The notes under the pieces are model-generated. The model searched no databases. It saw only the letters and a program-made list of their open reading frames with translations, and was not told the DNA's origin. Below are positions 15,693-22,838 of a stretch of DNA of 26,014 bases, in pieces. Position numbers and translations under genes: made by a program. This DNA is from Lutibacter sp. (GTDB lineage: Bacteria; Bacteroidota; Bacteroidia; Flavobacteriales; Flavobacteriaceae), in NCBI GenBank assembly GCA_021647265.1, contig JAKIVA010000039.1, positions 1 to 26,014 on the forward strand. The letters run 5' to 3'. Within the stretch, counting starts at the first letter, position 1; each line of letters starts with the position of its first letter.

Positions 15693-16760
15693 ATGAGTCA
15701 CACAATTAAACCAGGAGTTGTAACAGGAAAAAAGGTACAGGAACTTTTTAAAATTGCAAAAATGAAAAATTTTGCAATTCCTGCAGTTAATGTTACAGGT
15801 TCAAATACCATAAATGCTGTTTTAGAAACAGCAAAAGAATTAAATGCTCCTGTAATTATTCAGCTATCAAACGGTGGAGCTCAATTTAATGCCGGAAAAG
15901 GATTGTCTAATGAAAATCAGAAAGCAGCAATTGTAGGAGCCATTGCAGGGGCAAAACACATTCACACATTGGCTGAAGCCTACGAAATTCCTGTAATTTT
16001 ACATACAGACCACTGTGCAAAAAAATTACTTCCTTGGATAGATGGGCTACTAGATGCAGGTGAACAATTTTATAAAGAAAACGGTGTTCCTCTTTTCAGT
16101 TCACATATGATTGATTTATCTGAAGAACCTCTTAAAGAGAATATAGAAATCTGCAAAAAATACTTAACCCGTATGAGCAAAATTGATATGACTTTAGAGA
16201 TAGAATTAGGTATCACTGGAGGTGAAGAAGACGGTGTTGATAATTCAGATGTTGATACCTCAAAATTATACACACAACCTGAAGAAGTTGCATTTGCTTA
16301 CGAAGAACTTAAAAAAGTAAGTGATTGTTTTACAATTGCTGCCTCCTTTGGAAATGTTCACGGAGTTTATAAACCTGGTAATGTTAAACTTACTCCAAAA
16401 ATATTAGATAACTCTCAAAAATATATTCAAGAAAAATACAATACTGAAAAAAACCCGGTAGATTTTGTATTTCATGGTGGATCAGGTTCAACCCATGAAG
16501 AAATTAGAGAAGCAATTGGATATGGTGTAATTAAAATGAATATTGATACCGATTTACAGTTTGCTTTTACTGAAGGAATTAGAGATTATATGGTTGCTAA
16601 AATTGACTATTTAAAAACTCAAATAGGAAACCCTGAAGGGTCAGACCTTCCAAATAAAAAATATTACGACCCTAGAAAATGGTTACGCGAGGGAGAAATA
16701 ACCTTTAAAAATCGTTTAATTAAGGCTTTTAAAGACCTTAACAACGTAGATACATTGTAA
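15693..16760 (+). CDS. fbaA: Class II fructose-bisphosphate aldolase
   Basis: Zinc-dependent cytosolic enzyme of glycolysis and gluconeogenesis that splits fructose-1,6-bisphosphate into dihydroxyacetone phosphate and glyceraldehyde-3-phosphate. The 355-residue length and the segments place it in the class IIa (E. coli FbaA) branch: HTDHCAKK (D106 catalytic acid, H107 metal ligand), LEIELGITGGEEDG, SFGNVHGVYKPGNV (metal His), FHGGSGST and GVIKMNIDTDLQ (substrate phosphate loop). It appears to be a single-gene unit with its own -7 element. Confidence 0.97.
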   Translation: MSHTIKPGVVTGKKVQELFKIAKMKNFAIPAVNVTGSNTINAVLETAKELNAPVIIQLSNGGAQFNAGKGLSNENQKAAIVGAIAGAKHIHTLAEAYEIPVILHTDHCAKKLLPWIDGLLDAGEQFYKENGVPLFSSHMIDLSEEPLKENIEICKKYLTRMSKIDMTLEIELGITGGEEDGVDNSDVDTSKLYTQPEEVAFAYEELKKVSDCFTIAASFGNVHGVYKPGNVKLTPKILDNSQKYIQEKYNTEKNPVDFVFHGGSGSTHEEIREAIGYGVIKMNIDTDLQFAFTEGIRDYMVAKIDYLKTQIGNPEGSDLPNKKYYDPRKWLREGEITFKNRLIKAFKDLNNVDTL

Positions 16761-16911
16761 ACCTTATTAAGGTTATTTGTAAATATTTGAAATTGTTATT
16801 CTAAATTAATTTTAGAATCTTATTGGGTTAATTTTCAATATTTTAAGAACTTAAAATTCTATAAATTGAATGAAAAGTATTCTTTTTAGATTACCTCTTT
16901 ATTTTTTTTAG

Positions 16912-16919
16912 TAATTTTA
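16912..16919 (+). promoter_or_regulatory. Possible -7 element of accD
   Basis: TAATTTTA matches TAnnTTTG except for the final G and is 31 bases before the accD ATG. The 190-bp gap also holds small AT-rich hairpins (aacctt/aaggtt near 16760 and attctaaa/tttagaat at about 16798-16818) with no proper U-tract, so termination of fbaA is uncertain. Confidence 0.3.
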
Positions 16920-16950
16920 CATTTCCATTTTCAACTAAAACAAACTATTT

Positions 16951-17811
16951 ATGTCATCTTGGTTTAAAAGAAAAGATAAAGGAATTCAAACAGCAACTGA
17001 AGATAAGAGAGATGTACCTAAAGGATTATGGTACAAAACTCCAAGTGGTAAAATTGTTGACACTGACGAATTAAAACACAACTTCTATGTTAGCCCTGAA
17101 GATGGTTATCATGTTAGAATTGGAAGTGCTGAATATTTTGAAATTCTTTTTGATGATAACAAATTCAAGGAATTTGATAAGAATATGGTTTCAAAAGATC
17201 CTTTAAAATTCTCCGACAGTAAGAAGTATACTGATAGATTAAAACAAGCCTATGAAAAAACCAAACTAAAAGATGCTGTTAGAACTGCTGTTGGTAAATC
17301 TTATGGAAAAGACCTAGTTATTGCCGCTATGGATTTCAGCTTTATAGGAGGTTCAATGGGTAGTGTTGTTGGAGAAAAAATAGCTCGTGCAATTGATTAT
17401 TCAATTAAACATAAAGTGCCTTTTTTAATGATTTCCAAATCTGGTGGAGCAAGAATGATGGAGGCAGCCATATCTTTAATGCAATTAGTAAAAACATCTG
17501 CCAAATTAGCTCAACTTTCTGAGGCAGGTATACCATATATTTCATTATGTACAGATCCAACAACTGGTGGTACAACAGCTTCTTATGCTATGCTAGGAGA
17601 CATAAATATTGCCGAACCTAACGCCCTAGTTGCTTTTGCAGGGCCTAGAGTTGTTAAAGATACTACAGGTAAAGAATTACCTCCTGGGTTTCAACGTTCA
17701 GAATTTGTATTAGAACATGGATTTTTGGATAAAATTGTAGAACGCAAAAACTTAAAAAAACAGGTAAATTTATATATAGATTTAATTCAAAATTTACCCA
17801 TTAGAAAATAA
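16951..17811 (+). CDS. accD: Acetyl-CoA carboxylase carboxyltransferase subunit beta, zinc-ribbon cysteines absent
   Basis: Beta subunit of the carboxyltransferase that moves CO2 from biotin-BCCP to acetyl-CoA, the first step of fatty-acid synthesis. The 286 residues align throughout with AccD: FIGGSMGSVVGEKIARAID, SKSGGARMMEAAISLMQLVKTSAKLAQL, SLCTDPTTGGTTASYAMLGDI and GFQRSEFVLEHGFLD. The N-terminal zinc ribbon is degenerate: where E. coli AccD has four Cys, this protein reads LWYKTPSGKIV (27-37) and YVSPEDGYH (46-54), with no cysteine. I recall the same in other flavobacterial AccD, so it is probably lineage-wide rather than damage. The TAA stop is the first bases of the repeat element at 17809. 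Confidence 0.96.
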   Translation: MSSWFKRKDKGIQTATEDKRDVPKGLWYKTPSGKIVDTDELKHNFYVSPEDGYHVRIGSAEYFEILFDDNKFKEFDKNMVSKDPLKFSDSKKYTDRLKQAYEKTKLKDAVRTAVGKSYGKDLVIAAMDFSFIGGSMGSVVGEKIARAIDYSIKHKVPFLMISKSGGARMMEAAISLMQLVKTSAKLAQLSEAGIPYISLCTDPTTGGTTASYAMLGDINIAEPNALVAFAGPRVVKDTTGKELPPGFQRSEFVLEHGFLDKIVERKNLKKQVNLYIDLIQNLPIRK

Positions 17812-17957
17812 AGAGATTGTCTAAAAAGTGTCATTCACGTCAACCTGAACCTGTTTCAGGTTCTCATAGTGAATATCTGTATGATTTATTCTGAAATAAT
17901 TCTAATAACCATTGGAACAGAATGACAAATTTTATGACTTTTTAGACAATCTCTTTA
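17809..17957. mobile_element. MITE-like non-coding element with 21-bp terminal inverted repeats
   Basis: The ends 17809-17829 and 17937-17957 are perfect 21-bp inverted repeats (core GAGATTGTCTAAAAAGT). Inside are further inverted repeats: gtcattc/gaatgac (17830-17836, 17920-17926), attcac/gtgaat (17833-17838, 17869-17874) and an 8-bp stem hairpin aacctgaa/ttcaggtt at 17842-17862. There is no reading frame of note. The terminal 20 bases match the IS remnant end at 20726-20745 at 18 positions, so it is probably mobilised by an IS1182-like transposase. No target duplication is evident. The left end provides the accD stop codon. Confidence 0.72.
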
Positions 17958-17987
17958 CCCTCTTTCCCAAAAAATTAACTTTTAATG

Positions 17988-17995
17988 TATCTTTG
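17988..17995 (+). promoter_or_regulatory. Distal -7 element upstream of rpsO
   Basis: TATCTTTG fits TAnnTTTG. A TTTC at 17963-17966 is a poor -33 box with a 21-base spacer. It would give a leader of roughly 150 bases for rpsO, or drive a small untranslated RNA; nothing else in the gap supports a separate gene. Confidence 0.35.
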
Positions 17996-18029
17996 ACACT
18001 CGTACTAGTAAAAAGTTTAATTAGCTCAA

Positions 18030-18060
18030 AACAATTAAGTTGTTTACACAGTTAATTGTT
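18030..18060. repeat. Inverted repeat over the rpsO -33 region
   Basis: Nine-bp arms aacaattaa (18030-18038) and ttaattgtt (18052-18060) separated by 13 bases. The right arm contains the ATTG taken as the -33 box of the proximal rpsO promoter, so it could be an operator; it could equally be chance in AT-rich DNA. Confidence 0.35.
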
Positions 18061-18085
18061 AATCAAAATAATAATAGTATATTTG
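18055..18085 (+). promoter_or_regulatory. Proximal promoter of rpsO
   Basis: ATTG (18055-18058), a 19-base spacer and TATATTTG (18078-18085, exact TAnnTTTG) form a good Bacteroidota promoter. The leader would be about 55-60 bases and includes a small hairpin (tactg/cagta near 18096-18111). A five-codon out-of-frame ATG at 18141 overlaps the rpsO start. Confidence 0.6.
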
Positions 18086-18148
18086 CGGGCTGTTTACTGA
18101 TATTACAGTATTCATACATAAAAATTATTAATAAAAATTAATGTTAGC

Positions 18149-18418
18149 ATGTACTTAACAAAAGAAAAAAAAGCAGAAATTTTTGCTAAACACGGTAAAA
18201 CTGCAACAAACACTGGTTCTTCAGAAGGACAAATTGCCTTATTTACTTTTAGAATTAACCATTTAACTGAGCATTTGAAAAATAATCGTAAAGATTACAA
18301 CACAGAACGTTCATTAGTTAGACTGGTAGGAAAAAGAAGAAATTTACTTGATTATTTAATTAAAACCGATATTGTGAGGTATCGCGAAATAATTAAAGAA
18401 TTAGGTTTAAGAAAATAA
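18149..18418 (+). CDS. rpsO: 30S ribosomal protein S15
   Basis: Primary 16S rRNA-binding protein of the platform of the 30S subunit. The 89 residues (MYLTKEKKAEIFAKHGKTA start, SEGQIALFTFRINHLTEHLK, RRNLLDYLIKTD, IIKELGLRK end) are a full-length S15 of the usual size, with the Bacteroidota-type N-terminus. As in many bacteria, pnp follows, but here a strong terminator at 18430-18456 separates the two, so pnp expression would rely on read-through or on its own unrecognised promoter. Confidence 0.97.
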   Translation: MYLTKEKKAEIFAKHGKTATNTGSSEGQIALFTFRINHLTEHLKNNRKDYNTERSLVRLVGKRRNLLDYLIKTDIVRYREIIKELGLRK

Positions 18419-18429
18419 TTTCACAAATT

Positions 18430-18456
18430 AAGAGGCATATTTTGCCTCTTTTTTTT
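18430..18456 (+). terminator. Intrinsic terminator between rpsO and pnp
   Basis: An 8-bp stem aagaggca (18430-18437) with tgcctctt (18443-18450), loop of five, followed by a T-run to 18456. It starts 12 bases after the rpsO stop. Confidence 0.85.
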
Positions 18457-18557
18457 GAAATTTATCACACTTAAAAAAAGCATACATTAAACTTTTCATT
18501 GGTTCATATACAACACAACAACTAAAACCAATTGTTTAATTAAATTAAAACATTATT

Positions 18558-20705
18558 ATGATACCAAAGGTATTTAAAGAAATTATTGATTTAGGAGATG
18601 GAAGAACTATCTCTTTAGAAACTGGAAAATTAGCAAAACAAGCACATGGTTCTGTTGTTGTTCAATCGGGGAAATGTATGTTGTTATGTACAGTTGTTTC
18701 CAATTACAAACAAAGTGATGTTGACTTTTTACCATTAACGGTAGATTACCGAGAAAAATTTGCAGCAGCAGGTCGTTATCCTGGAGGTTTCTTCAAAAGA
18801 GAAGCAAGACCAAGTGATGGTGAAGTATTAACAATGCGTTTAGTAGATAGAGTTTTACGCCCTCTTTTCCCAAAAGATTACCACGCTGAAACACAAGTGA
18901 TGATTCAGCTAATGTCTCATGACGAAGATGTAATGCCAGAAGCAATGGCAGGATTAGCTGCATCTGCAGCAATTCAATTAAGCGACTTCCCTTTTGAATG
19001 CGCTATTTCTGAAGCACGAGTAGCTAGAGTTAATGGAGAATTTGTTATTAACCCAACACGTTCACAATTAAAAGAATCTGACCTAGAAATGATGATTGGA
19101 GCTTCCGCAGATTCAGTAATGATGGTTGAAGGTGAAATGGATGAAATCTCTGAGGAAGAAATGGCTGAGGCTATTAAGTTTGCCCATGAAGCTATTAAAG
19201 TTCAAATTGCTGCTCAAATACGTTTAGCAGAAGCCGTTGGTAAAAAAGAAGTTCGTGAATATCAAACTGCTGAAGAAAATGAAGACTTAGCAAAAAGAAT
19301 ACACGATTTAGCATACGATAAATGTTATGAAATTGCAAAACAAGGAACGTCTAAAGTAGAACGTACTAATGCTTTTGCTGCAGTTAAAGAAGAGGTAAAA
19401 GCCTCATTTACGGAAGAGGAGATCGCAGAATTTGGCCACCTTATTGGAGGTTATTACAGTAAAGCAGAAAAAGAAGCTGTTCGTGAATTAACATTAAGTG
19501 AAGGTTTACGATTAGATGGTCGAAAAACGGATGAAATTAGGCCAATTTGGTGTGAGGTAGATTATTTACCATCAGTACACGGTTCTGCTATTTTTACTAG
19601 AGGAGAAACACAAGCGTTAGCAACAGTTACTTTAGGAACATCAAGAGAAGCAAACAAAATTGATATGCCATCTTTCGAAGGTGAAGAAACATTTTATTTA
19701 CACTATAACTTCCCTCCTTTTTGTACAGGTGAAGCGCGCCCATTAAGAGGCACTTCCCGTCGTGAAGTTGGTCACGGAAATTTAGCCCAGCGTGCATTAA
19801 AAGGAATGATTTCTGAAGACTGTCCTTATACTGTTCGTGTTGTTTCTGAAGTTTTAGAATCTAACGGATCCTCTTCAATGGCAACAGTTTGTGCGGGAAC
19901 AATGGCTCTTATGGATGCTGGTGTTGAAATGAAAAGACCAGTTTCAGGAATTGCTATGGGATTAATTTCTGATGGTGATCGTTATGCTATATTATCTGAT
20001 ATTTTAGGTGATGAAGATCATTTAGGAGATATGGACTTTAAAGTTACTGGAACTTCTGAAGGAATTACTGCTTGTCAGATGGATATAAAAATTAAAGGTT
20101 TATCATACGAAATTTTGGTAAAAGCTTTAAAACAAGCACGTGATGGTAGATTCCATATTTTAGAGAAAATAACTGATACAATTGCTAAACCTAATACGAG
20201 TGTTAAAGCACATGCTCCAAAAATGGTTTCAAAAACTATTCCTGGAGATTTTATTGGAGCTTTAATTGGTCCTGGTGGAAAAGTAATTCAAGAATTACAA
20301 AAACAAACAGGATGTACTATTGTTATTAATGAAGACCCTGTTACAGAAGAGGGTATTGTTGAAATATTAGGAACAAACCAAGAAGGTATTGATGCTGTTT
20401 TAGCTAAAATTGATGCTATTACATTTAAACCTGAAAGAGGTAGTGTTTACGAAGTAAAAGTTATTAAAATGTTAGACTTTGGTGCTGTGGTAGAATACAC
20501 AGAAGCTCCTGGGAATGAAGTGCTTTTACACATTTCTGAATTGGCATGGGAACGCACAAACAACGTTTCTGATGTTGTTAAAATGGGTGATGTTTTTGAT
20601 GTAAAATATTTTGGTAGAGATCCTAAAACTCGAAAAGAAAAGGTTTCTAGAAAAGCATTATTACCAAGACCACCTAGAGAAGAAAGAAAAGAAAATAAAG
20701 ATTAA
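18558..20705 (+). CDS. pnp: Polyribonucleotide nucleotidyltransferase (PNPase)
   Basis: Trimeric phosphorolytic 3'-5' exoribonuclease of mRNA decay. The 715 residues show the complete order: first RNase PH-like domain (about 5-145, FAAAGRYPGGFFKREARPSDGE), the helical linker (about 150-310), the second RNase PH domain (about 315-540, with RREVGHGNLAQRAL and SNGSSSMATVCAG around the active site and the DMDFKVTGT segment), a KH domain (IGPGGKVIQELQKQTG, about 573-588) and a C-terminal S1 domain (about 628-700) ending in a charged tail. Spelling is slightly richer in GC than its neighbours, as expected for a highly expressed gene. A terminator formed by an IS end follows its stop. Confidence 0.98.
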   Translation: MIPKVFKEIIDLGDGRTISLETGKLAKQAHGSVVVQSGKCMLLCTVVSNYKQSDVDFLPLTVDYREKFAAAGRYPGGFFKREARPSDGEVLTMRLVDRVLRPLFPKDYHAETQVMIQLMSHDEDVMPEAMAGLAASAAIQLSDFPFECAISEARVARVNGEFVINPTRSQLKESDLEMMIGASADSVMMVEGEMDEISEEEMAEAIKFAHEAIKVQIAAQIRLAEAVGKKEVREYQTAEENEDLAKRIHDLAYDKCYEIAKQGTSKVERTNAFAAVKEEVKASFTEEEIAEFGHLIGGYYSKAEKEAVRELTLSEGLRLDGRKTDEIRPIWCEVDYLPSVHGSAIFTRGETQALATVTLGTSREANKIDMPSFEGEETFYLHYNFPPFCTGEARPLRGTSRREVGHGNLAQRALKGMISEDCPYTVRVVSEVLESNGSSSMATVCAGTMALMDAGVEMKRPVSGIAMGLISDGDRYAILSDILGDEDHLGDMDFKVTGTSEGITACQMDIKIKGLSYEILVKALKQARDGRFHILEKITDTIAKPNTSVKAHAPKMVSKTIPGDFIGALIGPGGKVIQELQKQTGCTIVINEDPVTEEGIVEILGTNQEGIDAVLAKIDAITFKPERGSVYEVKVIKMLDFGAVVEYTEAPGNEVLLHISELAWERTNNVSDVVKMGDVFDVKYFGRDPKTRKEKVSRKALLPRPPREERKENKD

Positions 20706-20732
20706 TTATTCTTTTTAAAAATAAAAAAGAGG

Positions 20733-20766
20733 TCGTCTAAAAAGTAATTTTTAGGCGATTTTTTTT
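20733..20766 (+). terminator. Intrinsic terminator of pnp, embedded in the IS end
   Basis: An 11-bp stem (20733-20743 with 20748-20758, one G-U pair, loop gtaa) followed by eight T residues (20759-20766), 27 bases after the pnp stop. Its left arm is part of the IS terminal repeat. Confidence 0.8.
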
Positions 20767-20844
20767 GTGATAGAGTAATTTCTGTTATTTTCTCTCATTG
20801 ATTTTAATCAAAGATTCCAATACACAAAAAAGGCTAAACTCTCT

Positions 20845-20991
20845 TTAGAGAGTTAAACTGTATTTTTTAAGGTTGTGTGCCATTGCAATTAGCCCTATTT
20901 CAACGCTTACTTTATCAATACCTCTTAACATAAATCGTTTAAAATTCATATTGTGTTTAATATTTCCAAAAACAGCCGTTCTCAATACAAT
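20845..20991 (-). pseudogene. C-terminal fragment of an IS1182-family DDE transposase
   Basis: Minus-strand translation of about 49 codons reads ...VLRTAVFGNIKHNMNFKRFM and then LRGIDKVSVEIGLIAMAHNL, KKYSLTL-stop. This is the conserved end of DDE_Tnp_1_6/IS1182-type transposases, where the FGxIKxNxxFxRFxLRG and the GLIAxAHNLxK segments follow the catalytic Glu region. An in-frame stop at 20995-20997 closes the frame on the upstream side, and the catalytic DDE residues are missing, so it is inactive. A perfect hairpin (20837-20854) overlaps its stop codon. Confidence 0.75.
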
Positions 20992-21007
20992 TTTTTATTA
21001 AAAATTA

Positions 21008-21049
21008 CCTGCCTGCCGGCAAGGCAGGCCTGCCTTGTCGGCAGGCAGG
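21008..21049. repeat. GC-rich 42-bp palindrome (REP-like)
   Basis: A palindrome with 21-bp arms and no loop; only one pair (G at 21019 with T at 21038) is imperfect. It is built from CCTGCC/GGCAGG words and is about 70% GC in a locus of roughly 30% GC. Such CCTGCCTGCCGGCAGGCAGG-type palindromes are, from memory, dispersed repeats in flavobacteria. It abuts the truncated edge of the IS remnant. Confidence 0.85.
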
Positions 21050-21198
21050 CTTGAACTGACGGAACAGTAGATTTAAAAAGTTATAATGCACAATAGGTCA
21101 CTATATAATAATTTATAGTACTTTTTGTAACATTTTTGAAATTACTACGTATAATATAGTGTACACTTTATATAAACAATCATACACTAGCTAATTAA

Positions 21199-22062
21199 AT
21201 GAGACAACTCAAAATTACAAAACAGGTTACTAACAGAGAAACCGCATCATTAGACAAATACCTACAAGAAATTGGAAAAGTTGATTTAATTACTGCTGAA
21301 ATGGAAGTTGAATTGGCTCAACGAATTAAAGCAGGAGATCAAGAAGCACTAGAAAGGTTAACAAAAGCAAACTTGCGTTTTGTTGTATCTGTAGCAAAAC
21401 AATATCAAAATCAAGGATTAACACTACCTGATTTAATTAATGAAGGAAATTTAGGATTAATAAAAGCTGCAAAGCGATTTGATGAAACTCGTGGTTTTAA
21501 GTTTATCTCTTATGCTGTTTGGTGGATTCGCCAATCAATTTTACAAGCGTTAGCTGAACAATCTCGTATTGTACGTTTACCTTTAAATAAAATTGGCTCT
21601 ATCAATAAGATAAACAAAATGTACGCTTTTTTAGAGCAAGAGAATGAAAGACCTCCTTCTGCTGAAGAAATTGCAAAAAAGCTAGATATGACTGTTAATG
21701 ACGTTAAAGAATCTATGAAAAATTCTGGCCGTCATGTATCTATGGATGCTCCTTTAATTGAAGGTGAAGACTCTAACTTGTACGATGTATTGAACACAGG
21801 AGAATCACCAAATCCAGACAGAGCATTATTACACGAATCATTAAAAGTTGAAATTGAACGTGCTTTGGAAACTTTAACTCCTAGAGAGGCTGATGTGGTT
21901 CAGTTATACTTTGGCTTGGGAGATGCACACCCTATGACTTTAGAAGAAATTGGAGAAACGTTTGATTTAACTCGTGAACGTGTTCGACAAATTAAAGAAA
22001 AAGCGATTAGAAGATTGAAACATACTTCTCGAAGTAAAATCTTAAAAACATATTTAGGATAA
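21199..22062 (+). CDS. rpoD: Primary sigma factor RpoD (SigA), short Bacteroidota form
   Basis: Housekeeping sigma subunit that directs RNA polymerase to promoters such as the TTTG/TAnnTTTG ones in this window. The 287 residues lack region 1.1: a short region 1.2 (about 14-45) leads to region 2 (about 51-118, with DLINEGNLGLIKAAKRFDE and FISYAVWWIRQSI), region 3 (about 125-200) and region 4 (about 220-275), whose helix-turn-helix is MTLEEIGETFDLTRERVRQI (246-265). This short form is normal for Bacteroidota. A terminator follows at 22099. Confidence 0.97.
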   Translation: MRQLKITKQVTNRETASLDKYLQEIGKVDLITAEMEVELAQRIKAGDQEALERLTKANLRFVVSVAKQYQNQGLTLPDLINEGNLGLIKAAKRFDETRGFKFISYAVWWIRQSILQALAEQSRIVRLPLNKIGSINKINKMYAFLEQENERPPSAEEIAKKLDMTVNDVKESMKNSGRHVSMDAPLIEGEDSNLYDVLNTGESPNPDRALLHESLKVEIERALETLTPREADVVQLYFGLGDAHPMTLEEIGETFDLTRERVRQIKEKAIRRLKHTSRSKILKTYLG

Positions 22063-22072
22063 TTTAAGTACG

Positions 22073-22090
22073 AATTAATAGCTATTAATT
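22073..22090. repeat. Perfect 18-bp AT palindrome after rpoD
   Basis: aattaatagctattaatt is its own reverse complement and lies 11 bases after the rpoD stop, ahead of the terminator. Role unknown; it may add an upstream stem to the transcript 3' end. Confidence 0.6.
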
Positions 22091-22098
22091 ACGAATTT

Positions 22099-22138
22099 AA
22101 AAAGGCTGTTTGAAATTAAAATTTCAAACAGCCTTTTT
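22099..22138 (+). terminator. Intrinsic terminator of rpoD
   Basis: A stem of about 18 bp (22099-22116 with 22121-22138, core aggctgtttgaaat) with a 4-base loop; the right arm ends in five T residues. The A-run on the left would give a U-tract on the other strand too, but no minus-strand gene ends here. Confidence 0.9.
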
Positions 22139-22140
22139 CA

Positions 22141-22148
22141 TATATTTG
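22141..22148 (+). promoter_or_regulatory. -7 element of rpe
   Basis: TATATTTG fits TAnnTTTG and lies 30 bases before the rpe ATG. The -33 region falls inside the rpoD terminator arm and shows only TTTC (22122-22125) at a short spacing. Confidence 0.5.
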
Positions 22149-22178
22149 TAAAAACAATTCAAACAACAACCTACTCTA

Positions 22179-22838
22179 ATGAATAAATTTATTGCTCCTT
22201 CAGTTTTAGCTGCAGATTTTGCCAACTTACAACATGCTATTGAAATGATAAACAATAGCAAAGCTGATTGGTTTCATATTGATGTAATGGATGGTGTGTT
22301 TGTGCCAAATATTTCGTTTGGAATGCCTGTTATTAAAGCTATTAAAAAACATGCAACCAAAACCTTAGATGTTCACTTAATGATTGTAAATCCTGATAGG
22401 TATATTTCAAATTTTAAAAAAGTTGGAGCTGACATTTTAACGGTACACTACGAAGCCTGTACCCATTTACACAGAACCGTACAAGCTATTAAAGCCGAAG
22501 GTATGAAAGCAGGAGTATCTTTAAATCCACATACACCTATCGCTGTTTTAGAAGATATTATTTGCGATTTAGATTTGGTACTTATTATGAGTGTTAATCC
22601 TGGATTTGGCGGACAAAGTTTTATTGAAAATACTTATAAAAAAATTGAGCAACTAAAAAATTTAATAGCATACTCAGATTCAAAAGCACTAATTGAAGTT
22701 GACGGTGGGGTTACAGATAAAAACATAGAACAACTCTCTGAAGCTGGAGTTGACGCATTTGTTGCAGGAAGTTTTGTTTTTAAAAGTGAAAACCCCTCTG
22801 AAACTATTAGTAATTTAAAAAAATTAGTTTCTAAATAA
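22179..22838 (+). CDS. rpe: Ribulose-phosphate 3-epimerase
   Basis: Metal-dependent TIM-barrel enzyme of the pentose phosphate pathway that interconverts ribulose-5-phosphate and xylulose-5-phosphate in the cytosol. The 219 residues contain APSVLAADFANL (6-17), HIDVMDGVFVPNISFG (33-48; H33 and D35 as metal ligand and catalytic Asp), VHLMI (H66), VNPGFGGQSFI (139-149) and EVDGGV (D175), i.e. every active-site element. It has its own -7 element after the rpoD terminator and ends exactly where the convergent CBS gene ends. Confidence 0.97.
   Translation: MNKFIAPSVLAADFANLQHAIEMINNSKADWFHIDVMDGVFVPNISFGMPVIKAIKKHATKTLDVHLMIVNPDRYISNFKKVGADILTVHYEACTHLHRTVQAIKAEGMKAGVSLNPHTPIAVLEDIICDLDLVLIMSVNPGFGGQSFIENTYKKIEQLKNLIAYSDSKALIEVDGGVTDKNIEQLSEAGVDAFVAGSFVFKSENPSETISNLKKLVSK

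Larger units (their letters stand above)
20726..20991 (-). mobile_element. Remnant of an IS1182-like insertion sequence
   Basis: The element keeps one terminal repeat (20726-20745, aaagaggtcgtctaaaaagt) and the 3' part of a transposase gene reading toward it on the minus strand. Everything upstream of the last ~49 codons, and the other end, is gone. The family call rests on the transposase segment below. Confidence 0.65.
20706..21198. other. 493-bp intergenic region holding IS debris
   Basis: In order: an IS end/terminator (20726-20766), an unassigned AT-rich stretch to about 20836, a perfect 8-bp-stem hairpin (20837-20854), the transposase remnant (20845-20991, minus), a GC-rich palindrome (21008-21049), and 21051-21198, which must contain the rpoD promoter. 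In that last part I see TTTG-containing runs (near 21122-21140) but no full TTTG/TAnnTTTG pair, so I do not assign a promoter. Confidence 0.7.
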
